Source: Malania oleifera
Taxonomy: Eukaryota; Streptophyta; Magnoliopsida; Santalales; Ximeniaceae
Length of the DNA: 64,000 bases
Direction of reading: 5' to 3'
Assembly (NCBI RefSeq): GCF_029873635.1
Contig: NC_080418.1
Span: 13,309,562-13,373,561, forward strand
Shown in pieces: positions 49,279 to 59,800 of the stretch. The notes under the pieces were generated by a model that was given only the letters and a program-made list of their open reading frames with translations, was not told the DNA's origin and searched no databases. The stretch's first letter is position 1, and each line of letters starts with the position of its first letter. Made by a program: the position numbers and the translations under genes.

Positions 49279-49797
49279 GATAATATGTAAACATCCGAAA
49301 AATTAAAATGATTGAAATAAAAAAATAATAATAATAATAATAGATAAAATAACAAATAAATAAATAAAAGGAATGGCGTGGGAAAAAGAAGGAAAAAAAT
49401 AATTAAAATTAAAATAATTAAAATTAAAGAAATTAAATTAAATTAAGATAAATTAAATAATTAAATAATTACTTATTAAATTAAATATTTTTACATTGGA
49501 TTTAAAAAAAAATTAAAAACTAATTGAAATAAGAGAAATATATATATATATATATATATAAAGTAACTAAAAGGAGAAGAAGGAAGAAGAAGAAGAAGTC
49601 AGAGGCAGCTGCCCTCGTGCGCGTCTGTCTCTGCCTCTCTCTCTCTCCTTCTCTCAATTTCTTGATGAGTTTGCAGCGGATCGGGAAACGGAAGGTGTCA
49701 TTCGATTCTTGGTTCCACTGCCGATATTTCTATTGGAGCAGATTTTTCATGGGAACGACTTAGGCACTGCTTTTGGGGAAAGGTAATTTTTTCCTAT

Positions 49798-50067
49798 TAT
49801 TAAAGCTTGATATACATTGTTGGCCCACAACTTAACAGTTTAAGCTTTTAGGTAAAGTGGTAATCTAACATGGCATCAGAGCTTTGGTTACCAAGAGGTC
49901 CTGAGTTCTAATCTTGTCGTCCGTCTTTATTCTGTGACATTATTTGTCATCTGTTTATCTCTCCACGTGCTATCGGGCTGCACTTGCGGGGGAGTGTTAA
50001 AGCTTGATATACATTGTTGGCCCACAACCTAACAGTCTAAACTTTTAGGTAAAGTGGTAATTTAACA
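49798..50067 (+). mobile_element. TRIM (miniature LTR retrotransposon), 270 bp
   Basis: 73-bp LTRs lie at 49798-49870 and 49995-50067. TGGCATCAGAGC follows the first as a primer-binding site for initiator tRNA-Met, and GCGGGGGAG precedes the second. The target duplication CCTAT (49793-49797 and 50068-50072) is perfect. It is the same family as 21813-22081 but in the opposite orientation. It has no coding capacity. Confidence 0.92.
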
Positions 50068-50814
50068 CCTATTTTCTCAATTTTGCTTTAAATCTGCTGT
50101 TAAATCGGCAATCAGGTACCACCACGTGGCCCTAATCGCAATTGTCGTCATTTTGACTTGAATAAATTTTCAATTGAGGTTTTCTAGACTCTACTCCAAA
50201 GTGAGAGTGAGATTTAAGAAATTTGGCAGTTTGAGTATATTTGTTGGTATTACTATTTATTTAGGAATTATGGCCCTAGGAAATATTTAAACAATATTTT
50301 ATTCAGGAATAATTTATTGGAGTTAGGAATTTTTTATTCAGGATCCGGGTGAGCGCCGCAGGTATTTTTTGGAGTCCTTGTTGGCGTAGTTCAAGAAATC
50401 AGGTAAGGGAAAAAATATATATTAAATCAGAATTTTTATGAATTTAATGGAAAAATAAATTGTGTTATATATACGTGTATATGTTTCGGTATGGGTAAAA
50501 TGCCAACGGTTTAAATTATATTTTTTTGAGTTTAGGGTTGTTTATTAGATATGTATATGCGAAAATGAACTAATGAAAGTGGAAAATATTTTCAGGATAA
50601 TTATGTAAGAAATGAAAGGTATTTTCAATATGTAAATATTAAATGTTGGTTGACTTATTTTACAGGAATTGTATGAATTTTACTGCTAAATTGTGTGGCA
50701 TGAGTAAATGTAAATTTTATGCAAATATATGTTAAATGTATGAGATGCAGGTTAAGTAAGTAATGTATTGTGAATGAAATATGATATGAACTGTGTTACT
50801 TGTGTGTGTTAATG

Positions 50815-51130
50815 CAACCATGTAAACAGCTGAAATATACTAGGTAAAACAACTGAAAGTGGCTGGGTAAATGTGTAACAACTGAAAGTGGTTGGGTAAA
50901 TGTGCAACAGCTGAAAGTGGCTGGGTAAATGTGTAACAGCTGAAATATGCTGGGTAAAACAGCTAAAAGTGGTTAGGTAAATGTGTAACAGCTGAAAATA
51001 GTTGAGTAAATGTGTAACAGCTGAAAAATGCTGGGTAAAACAGCTGAAAGTGGCTGGGTAAATGTATGACAGCTGAAAAATGTTGGGTAAATGTATGACA
51101 GCTGAAATATGCTGGGTAAAACAGCTGAAA
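50815..51130. repeat. Minisatellite in solo LTR B
   Basis: About twelve units of 23-29 bp are built on cagctgaaagtggctggg followed by taaatgtgtaa or taaaa. It sits where copy A carries a different-looking minisatellite. Confidence 0.9.
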
Positions 51131-51368
51131 TATGCTGGATATGAAATGAAAAGGGAAATGAATGAAATGGAAATGAAATGTGAAATGTGAAATGTGGACA
51201 ATGTAAAATGAGAAAGAGTCACTTAAAGTGAAATGTAATGTAATGTTAAGCCATGAATATGAACAGATGTGTATGATTGAATAATAATAGAAAGAATTAT
51301 GTATTATGATATTAGAAATATGTATGTACGTAGAACGTGTTACATTTGGACGAGGCACACTCTTCGCC

Positions 51369-51665
51369 CGAGGGCTTGCTGAGAAAGGCGAGTGCCCTAG
51401 TTATATCAGGTGTAGCAGTAGGCTGCATAACGTGCTAGGGCAGAGAGAAACTACTTGTATGGGCGGATAGATTTTCCTATTCTTGGAAGCCTTTGCCGAT
51501 AAACTTTTGTATGAACTGTGTGAGTACAAGATCAATTTATCACTTGAGGGCTTACTGAGTAAGGTGGATGCCCTGGTTTGCTTTAGCTGCGACCTTTGGG
51601 TTGCCTAAATATCATAGCAGAGGGGTGCTACTTGTATGGGCGGATAATCACCCCTATCATCGGGT
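51369..51665. repeat. Hairpin module, two inverted copies relative to solo LTR A
   Basis: The hairpins lie around ctacttgtatgggcgga at 51445-51477 and 51622-51654. The short palindromes cttgctgagaaag and cttactgagtaag are at 51374-51386 and 51551-51563. Confidence 0.8.
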
Positions 51666-52261
51666 AATCTTATGGGTTAAACATTTGCATGTGTTTGATT
51701 AGGTTCAGGGAATGATTTCAAAAATTATGTTAATGATTTTCAAATGTTAAATAATATGTCATATATAAACTCATGTTGGCCACGCACTGCTTTAATATAT
51801 TGTTTCTTCCCTTACTGAGATGTGTCTCACCTGAACATAAATGTATTTCTTTTTCAAGACATCCTCGAGGTCGAGTTTTGAGAGCTCGAGGTTTTTATAG
51901 CATTATTGGGAAATAGGAAAAAAAAAAAAAAAAAGAGGGTATATTTCTATGTTAATTTTGGGGAATGTAAATATTTATGTTTTATGTCTTTATGTTTTAA
52001 GGCTATTGAGTAAGGAATGATTGTGAAAATACTGAATTGTTTTGGGAGTTATGTAGATTTATGGAAATGTAGGTGATGAATGATTTACTATGGATTATAG
52101 ATAGAAATTAGTAAACTCTGGTATTACGGTATTGTGGTGTATGTTATATAGAGATTATGGTAATGTTTTCCGCTGCGTATGTTATGGATCATGATTATAA
52201 AGATTTTATCAGGTATAATGTTCCGGACCCGGGTTTAAGGGTTTGGAACGTTACATAATAC

Positions 52262-52525
52262 TAATTTCTTTTATGTTTTATAAAGATTGCATTTTTTTTG
52301 TCTTTTCAAGATTTTCATTTTACAATTTATTTGTCTTTTTCAGATTTTCATTTTATTATAGTTATAATAACAAAATATATCTGCATAATTAATTATTTTT
52401 TCATGTTTAATACATAAATTAAAATCAAATAACTAACGTGAATATTTAATTTTGTCATTCAATTCATATATATAATATGCTCTATTGAACTCTCCACATG
52501 TAAAAGAATTGAGTTTGGGAAGTAT
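52262..52525. other. AT-rich spacer between retroelements
   Basis: I see nothing recognisable here. Confidence 0.55.
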
Positions 52526-53141
52526 TGTTGGGTTTCCCTCATTGTGGGACCCATATCATGAAAAAGGTTTTTTTATTAATGCTTTGTTGGCTTCTCAAAA
52601 AAGGCGTGTCGGATGCATGTCCTTTGGTATTCTCCAAAAGCTTATGCGTTGCATAGCAGCTACTCCATTCGGATTTTTTTTTTTCACATACTACAAGTAG
52701 CCATTCCACTCTGATTTTCCCATACTAGCTCCCTCCGCCTGCAACCAGCATTAGCGCTAATCGTCCTCTCCATTTTCTGCAGTAGCTCTGTTGGTCACTC
52801 CTGCAACTCAGGTTGTTTATTATTAACAACATATTGATATTTTGCTAGATGTGCTATTTTTGGTTTGCTCTTTTAGGAGTTTTGTTCATAATATTGGTGA
52901 GATCTTTCCATCTTGCTATATCTATTTATACATTCTTGTGTATTTGTAAGGCTCGTGCCTTTTGTATTCACTTTGTACAACATTTTGGTGATAGTGGATT
53001 TGGACCGTAGTGCCTCGTGGACGTACCTCAATATTTGTGGAAACCACGTTAAATTTTGTGTGTCTCATTTTTATTTATTATTTGCATTACTCCATTGATT
53101 TACTTGTGGGAATTAGTTCATATATAATATTTTTCCCAACA
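52526..53141 (+). repeat. 5' LTR of the third copia element
   Basis: It is 616 bp with 7-bp inverted ends TGTTGGG and CCCAACA. Near 53005-53060 it has the copia block cctcgtggacgtacctca followed by aaccacgttaaattt. Confidence 0.87.
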
Positions 53142-53779
53142 AGTGGTATCATAGTCGTGTTATTTGTACGCATTAAATTTGTGTAAATCATGGATGGTAA
53201 TGTTGGTCATATGATTAGCTTCAATGGAAGCAATTGGGAAACTTGGAAAACAAAAATGCAAGACCATTTATTTTGCAAAGATTTGGATGGACCTATTGAG
53301 GGTGATAATCGAAAGCCTAGAGACACGAGTGATGATGAGTGTAATAGGCTTAATAGAAAAGTTGTTGGTGTCATCCGGCAATGGATTGATGAAAGTGTTT
53401 TTCATCATGTTTCTACCAAAATTTCGGCACATGAATTGTGAAAAAAATTAGAAGGTTTTTATGATAGAAAGCCGACTACAAATAAAGTTTTTCTTTTTCG
53501 AAAATTGGTAAACTTGAAATATAAAGATGACAGTCTTATTACCGAGCATTTGAATGAGATGAAAAATATTATCAATCATCTTGCTACTATGAAAATAGTT
53601 TTTGATGATGAATTGAGGGCCTTAATGCTTCTTAACTCTTTGGCGTAAAGTTGGGAGACTTTGGTTGTGAGAGTTAGTAATTCGGCTCCCAATGGAATTG
53701 TTACTATGAACCAAGTAACTAGCAGCTTGTTGAATGAAGAAATTAGAAGAAAATCAGTTGGCTCTTCTAATTCAGAGGT
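52526..53779 (+). mobile_element. Third Ty1/copia element: 5' LTR and gag only
   Basis: The LTR is 52526-53141 (TGTTGGG...CCCAACA). The primer-binding site AGTGGTATCATAG follows directly. gag (UBN2 type) starts at 53190 with MDGNVGHMISFNGSNWETWK and runs to about 53775. The hAT transposon at 53780 interrupts it, and no pol or 3' LTR of this element was found in the window. The gag remnant has a few breaks. Confidence 0.85.
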
Positions 53780-56700
53780 AGAGGTGAGCATAATTCGGGA
53801 AAAACTGAATTAACCGATTTAACCGGCCGAAATTGGGTTCGATTCAGGTAAAAAACCCAGTTCGGTTGGTTTAGTTGGGATTTACAAAAAGTTTGGTTAA
53901 TCGATTTCGGTTCGGTTAACTGCAAAAAATAATTCGGTTAACCGATTAATCGATTTATCAATTAATTAAATTTTAAATATAAATTATAAATATAATTTAG
54001 GGATATCCGGATAGGGCTCGGCTCGGGCTTGGAGGGAAAAAGGGCGGAAGGGTCTTAGACTGACAAACTCAATGGAGGGAATTGGGGCTTAGGGATAGGG
54101 TTTCGTTTGTGTGAAGTTCCTCTGCAGCTCTACGCCGCAGCTCTCCATCGGACCACAGACCATATCGTTCTTGGTTTCTCCATTCTTCACTTCTCACTTC
54201 GTGAACGGAGAATCCCCTCTTCGGCAGCTCAGCTCTCCAGCCTCTCCTGGTTTCGCGAAAGGCGAATCCCTCCTCGGCTCTTCCCTCGCATAGGCGTGGC
54301 GACGACTCAATAGTCTTCATTCAGTGACTCAGTAAGTGTTTGCAAAAATTTGGAGTAAATTTAGATAGACAAGGCACGAGTAAGTGCCTCGCTCAAATGG
54401 CGTTTCCCTGTTATTTTTTTTAATTAGAGTATGCTTTCCCTTGTTCATAGGCAAGACTATATGGCTGATGGCTCCCACTGCATTGTGTTATAGAGTCTGG
54501 CCTCCAGGGGAAGGACTTTGTTCTGTATGAAACTTGTCACTGAAATCTTTGCATTGATGCCTATAGATAGTTTAGTTTAGTAAATCCAAGAGTTTTACAT
54601 ATAGGCTTGTCCGAACATGAATTTTTTTTTGTACGCATAGGAAAAAAAATGATATGTTTTTTGAAATTCCATAGGGACCATAGGGTTCTGGTTGCTTATC
54701 ATAAGCTGCAAAGTTTTTTGGCACATCCTTGAAAAAAAAAATTAAACTTTTATGGGTGACTTCAAAAAATAAATCTCATCCTATATTTGTCTCTACTATT
54801 TTGCAAACACACTTTCATTCAAATATTTTCACATAGATTTATGAAAAAAAAAAGTGTATTCTTTTTTTTACATTTAAAACATTTTAGGTTTGTTTAGCTT
54901 TCTTATTATATATGTCTTTTTATTATGAAGGAGGAATTGAGGAACTAAGACTAAACTAAACAAAAAACTATTTAAAATTTTGATTAATTTGGTTAATTTG
55001 AAATTAGTTCATTCAAAATTATGCTTACCAAAATTGTGACTAAGTATTAAACCCATGCCCCCATGCTCCTTTCATACTCTCAATTGACTTGACTTAAATG
55101 ATATTTGTAGGGATGCTAATTAAAGTCATCTCTACCTAGCATTATAGAAGTTATAGTTTACTTGTTTTAAAAAAATCATGTTTTATGAATCGTGCATGAT
55201 AAGGTGATAAAACATTGATGAAAATGTTAAATTAAGATCTTAATAACTTTTACAGATTTTTGATTAACAACTTACTTGGTGTTTGAAAACATAATAAAGT
55301 TCATTAATTCATTCTGATTCAAGTTTTTTGTCTAAATTTAAAATTTAATAAACACAAAAATAAATCTATGATGGACTTTACCCTTCTTCTTTTTTTGGCC
55401 CATTATGACCCATAATTGTGCTCTTCTATGATGGACTTTACCCTTCTTTTTTATATTTTTCAGATATTAAAGGAAAATTGAGCAATGACTTGCCTATAAA
55501 GGTGGAGGTGCCAAACTTGGAGGATGCAATAATGACGCAAGCTAATTCCCAACATCAGCCTTCAACTCCCAGCATGACAAGTGAGAGTGCTACTAATCCT
55601 CCTACTCAATCTAATCAAAAGATGAGGAAGAGAATGAGACCAAGATCTGAAGTGTGGGATCACTTCACTAAATTTATGACGGAGCTTGGTGAAATTAAGG
55701 GTAAGTGTCATTATTGTCATATTGATTACTATGCTGATCCTAAAAAGAATGGTACGGGCACACTTAGATATCATATAGTTAGATGTGCACAAAATCCACA
55801 TGTTGAAGAAACAAAACAGACACAATTAAATTATCAACCAGCCTAAAAAAATGTAGAGGGCTTAGAGGCAACTCTTACAAATTGGAAATTTGACCAAGAG
55901 GCAATTCGAAAGGCATTATCTTACATGCTTACTGTTGATGATTTGCCTTTTAAATTTGTAGAGAATATGAGATTCAAACATCTTATGAAAGTTGCATGCC
56001 TTCGTTTTCGAATTCCATAAAGATGGACAATTTCTAGGGATTGTTATGACCTTTACATGGAAGAGAGGTTAAAGTTGAAAAAGTTTTTGAAAACCTCCTC
56101 TCAAAGGGCTAGTTTCACAACTGATACATGGACTTCTTTGTAAAAGGTCAATTATATGTGTTTGACTGCACACTTTATAGATAATGATTGGAAATTAAAC
56201 AAAAAGATCCTTAACTTTTGTCCAATTTATAGTCATAAAGGTGAAGAGATAGGTATGACCATTGAAAGGTGTTTGCTTGACTAGGGAGTTGATAATGTGT
56301 TTACAATGACTGTAGATAATGCAAGTTCAAATGACGTTGCAATTGCCTACATAAAAAGAAAAATTTCAAATTGGAGAAAAGACATTCTAGGGGAAAAATT
56401 ATTGCACATGAGATGCATTGCACATATAATTAACCTAGTTGTGCAAGATGGTTTGAAAGAAATGGGGGATTCAGTTGCTCTGTTAGAGACGCAGTTAGAT
56501 ATATTAGACATTCACCTTCTAGGTTGAAAAATTTCAAGCGTTGTGCAGAAGTAGGAAAAGTAGAATGCAAAAAGATGTTATACCTAGATGTTAGCACTCG
56601 ATGGAATTCTACTTATCTGATGCTAGATATAGTTCAAAGATATGGAATGGCTTTTGATGGGTTTAGGGATGAAGATCCTTCATTTAGAATTGAGCTTGAG

Positions 56701-56827
56701 ACTAGGGATGACATACCAAGTAGTTTTGATTGGGAAAAAGTCAGAAAATTTGTGATGTTTTTGGAAAATTCTATGAACTTACTATACGAGTTTTAGGTTC
56801 TTTGTATGTTACAAGTGAGTCAAGTTT
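53780..56827 (+). mobile_element. hAT transposon, 3'-truncated, relative of the MITE at 231
   Basis: The left end AGAGGTGAGCATAATTCGG and about 220 bp of cggtt-rich subterminal DNA match the MITE at 231-784. After a GC-richer leader (about 54000-54400) and probable intron DNA, a degraded transposase runs from about 55465 to 56824. The C-terminal hAT dimerisation domain and the right end are missing because a gypsy element abuts at about 56825. The insertion lies in a copia gag. Confidence 0.8.
55465..56824 (+). pseudogene. hAT transposase (BED zinc finger), broken
   Basis: The BED finger comes first (about 55655-55800), with EVWDHFTKF, CHYC and YHIVRC. The catalytic core follows, with FTTDTWTS, a VDNASSNDVAIAY block at about 56310-56350, LHMRCIAHIINLVVQDGL, and LDVSTRWNSTYLML at about 56580-56625. 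The reading frame is interrupted by stop codons (for example in FRIP*RW and TSL*KV) and by frame changes near 56525 and 56795. The last recognisable residues, GSLYVTSESSF, end at the gypsy junction. Relatives are hAT transposases and the domesticated RICESLEEPER/DAYSLEEPER proteins. The breaks argue against domestication. Confidence 0.83.
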
Positions 56828-59800
56828 TTGGTGCCGTTGCCGGGGAATGTCGGTCTTAGTCTTAAATTAGCGTTTTTCCCATCATTTTAATTAGTCTCAT
56901 GAAAAATAAAATAAAAAAGAAAAAAACAAAAAGAAGAAAAAAATTGAGTTTTGAAAAAAAATAAACAAATAAATATGGATGCACATGCACCATGCACGCT
57001 TATGATTTTTTTTTTTGCAGCTTCAATACACCACTGCACCATTTTCCACTGTTTTACCAAATGAAAAACTTGATTTCATAATGCAGCGTGGGAGGACGTC
57101 ATTGCTACCTCAGTTATATGGGACATAATCCGAGCGCCCTTATCGGCACCTATCAGAGTTCGAGTTAACTTGCAATATTTTTTTCTCTTGTGCTGGAACT
57201 GACGAATCTACTAGACTGCGTTTATTTCTTACCTCTTTGAAGGATGGGGCACAGATGTGGTTCAATTCATTGAGACCTCACTCTATCACTAATTGGGCTT
57301 ATATGGAGCGTGAACTTCTGCATAGGTTTTGTCCCTCACAGAGAACTCAATTTTTGCAGGAACAGATTATTCAGTTTATGCAGAAGGGTAACGAGACTTT
57401 TCAGGCTTGCTGAGAGAGATTCAAAGATATGCTAAGTATTTGTCCACATCATGGGTTTGAATCATGGAGGTTAGTTAATTGCTTTTATACTGCTCTTATC
57501 CCTGATTACAGGCACTTTGTCCAGACCGTGTGCAATGGAGAACCCTTCAGCGAGGAATCGGATCAGGTACTATCATTATTTGATTACCTAGTTGAAAGTG
57601 TCCCACAATGGAATACATGATACAATCAGGCACCCATGACAGTACAACCTATCAGCACAATCAGTGGTGGAGATATATATGAGCCAACATATTACCCAGA
57701 AACCCTTCTACCTCAGTATCAGCCACAACAAATTGCTTAGAGCTATGCACCGTTAGGATTTCCTAATGATAGCATGACGCGGATGGTGAATATGTTCCAG
57801 CAGTTCATGCAAATTCAAATCAATCAGTATACTCAGGACTTAAATGAATTGCGGGACACCATTAATGCGATGAGCACGTAGTTGGATATCTTAAAAAAAG
57901 AGAAATTTCCCGTGGAACCTCAGCCTAGTCCTCAAGAATACCAGCAGCAACAACAGAAAATATATAATGTTTCTCTTGAGACAACAGAGGCTGCCATTAC
58001 TTCGAGAAGCGGGAGAGAAGTTCTCCAACTTGAGATGCTTATTGCTGGACAACCAATTGTCCCGGCACCTAAAATTATGGCTGAATCAGATGAAGTCAAA
58101 GAAAAACAAGAGGAAATGGGCCTAGAAGTGGAGCAGTTAGTTAATGAGGAGGCTGATATTAATAAGGAGTACCAACATGTGGTACCTTATCCTCAGAGCT
58201 TGGCAGCCGTAGAACCATCACTCTTGACTGGATTAAATGTCAAGGAGCCCAATGCTGAAGCAAATCCTTGCAGTGGTAAAATGATTGGTACACCCGATAA
58301 AAAGGGTGAGTAGAATGGTCAATGTTCAACTTCCAAGGAACCAAGTAAAACTTTTAATGCTAATGCTTCTGAAGAACTAAAGGTAACTGTTCCAACAACT
58401 TTTTCTCAAACACTAGTTCGTAAAGAAGTAAATTTTCTGGAAAATATGTTGAATAAAGACCCTTTCTTGTTAAAACAAGAAAGTCGATCTGCACACGTAT
58501 TGTCTGGTTTTGACGAGTATTAATTCATTTGAGGCTGACTTTCGTGCAGGTATGAAGACTGACTCATTGTTGGGGCTCAAATTTGGAGACCCGCTAGTTC
58601 AATTTATAGACCTGCACCCATAAGATGAAATTCCTCCAGAGCCTCTGCCAGACAACTGTGATGTTTTTCTTTCCCTTCTTTTCCTTTTGTTTTACCTTAT
58701 TTTATTTCTAGTTAATTTTCAGGTACATTTTCTTATAGTTCAATTTTCATTTTCCATTACTTCTCCACCCAGGTATGCCATATTTCTCCCATTCCCAGTT
58801 TTTCTATTACCCTATGCTTTCACATTGAAGACAATGTTCCACTTTAGTTTGGGAGGGGGGGGGGGTGAGCATTTGCATATGACACTATGCACATATACTT
58901 GTTGGGTTTTATATTAATTTGAAAAAAGAAAAAGAAAAAGAAAGAGCATTGAGGATAAACGATTATGCCATGATTAACACTAACTTATACCCTTCACATA
59001 CTTGCATATAACCCAAGAATTACACACTTGAGCCATTTATGCGTAGTTTCTCTTTATATGAATTTGTACCTCCATGAAGAATTGATTGGTAATACACTCG
59101 TGTTAATCTAACTATATAATTTCTTGTATTTACACGGCATCTCATGAGGCTGAATAGACACATTCACGTGATTCGTTGCATTTAGGGTTCCTTGTGAGCA
59201 CTAAGAGAACACTCACGGCGACTATGACACCTTGTGAGATATCCTTAACCTATTTATCGTCCTTTTGAGTGTTAACATCAAATTAGAGTTCACGAAACTC
59301 GATTCTCTTTTCTTCTGGATGATCCTTTGTACACTAGTCTCTATTTTTGATTTGCTAGCCTAGAGGTGACATCTAGTGGGGAGACAGAAACCTAGGTCTT
59401 ATAGCCTACTCAAGATGTGAAGGCTAAGCTACCCCTAGAAATAGACTTAATTCATGGACCACTGTTCAAACTTAATTCACATTGATGGTATTAAGATAAC
59501 AAAAGAAGTGTAATGATTGTCCTAACTGACCAAGAAGAGACAGAAAATGAAGAATGAGCAGAAGAAAAAAAATAAGAAATAGAAATGCACATGAAATAAA
59601 ATGCTAATGTCTGCTCCATAGAAATACCACAAAAAAGTCAAGGACACGACACATGTTCTCCACGTATGAAGATTCTTCAATCGTTTAATACTTCAGATGT
59701 ATTCACGTCAAGTTTGTGAATGAGTTGATCAAGGGTGATCTTGGTTGGACATGGCGAGTAGGTGAGCAGATGTTAGGGTGAAGGACCCGACACCTCACAG

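Larger units (their letters stand above)
49286..52256 (+). mobile_element. Solo LTR, family 1, copy B, 2971 bp, with nested TRIM
   Basis: It begins TGTAAACATCC and ends GGAACGTTACA. A perfect target duplication TAATA lies at 49281-49285 and 52257-52261. It is the inverted counterpart of copy A. Read on the plus strand it has a TATA-like atatataaag at about 49555, a CT-rich leader, a donor-like aaGGTAATT at 49782, a minisatellite (50815-51130), two hairpin modules and the shared cttactgagatgtgtctcac at 51811. No gag or pol is present. Part of the extra length over copy A is the TRIM. Confidence 0.9.

Noticed and set aside
55465-56824. Domesticated hAT transposase (RICESLEEPER-like host gene)
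   Set aside because: Stops and frame changes break it, and it sits next to its own transposon end.
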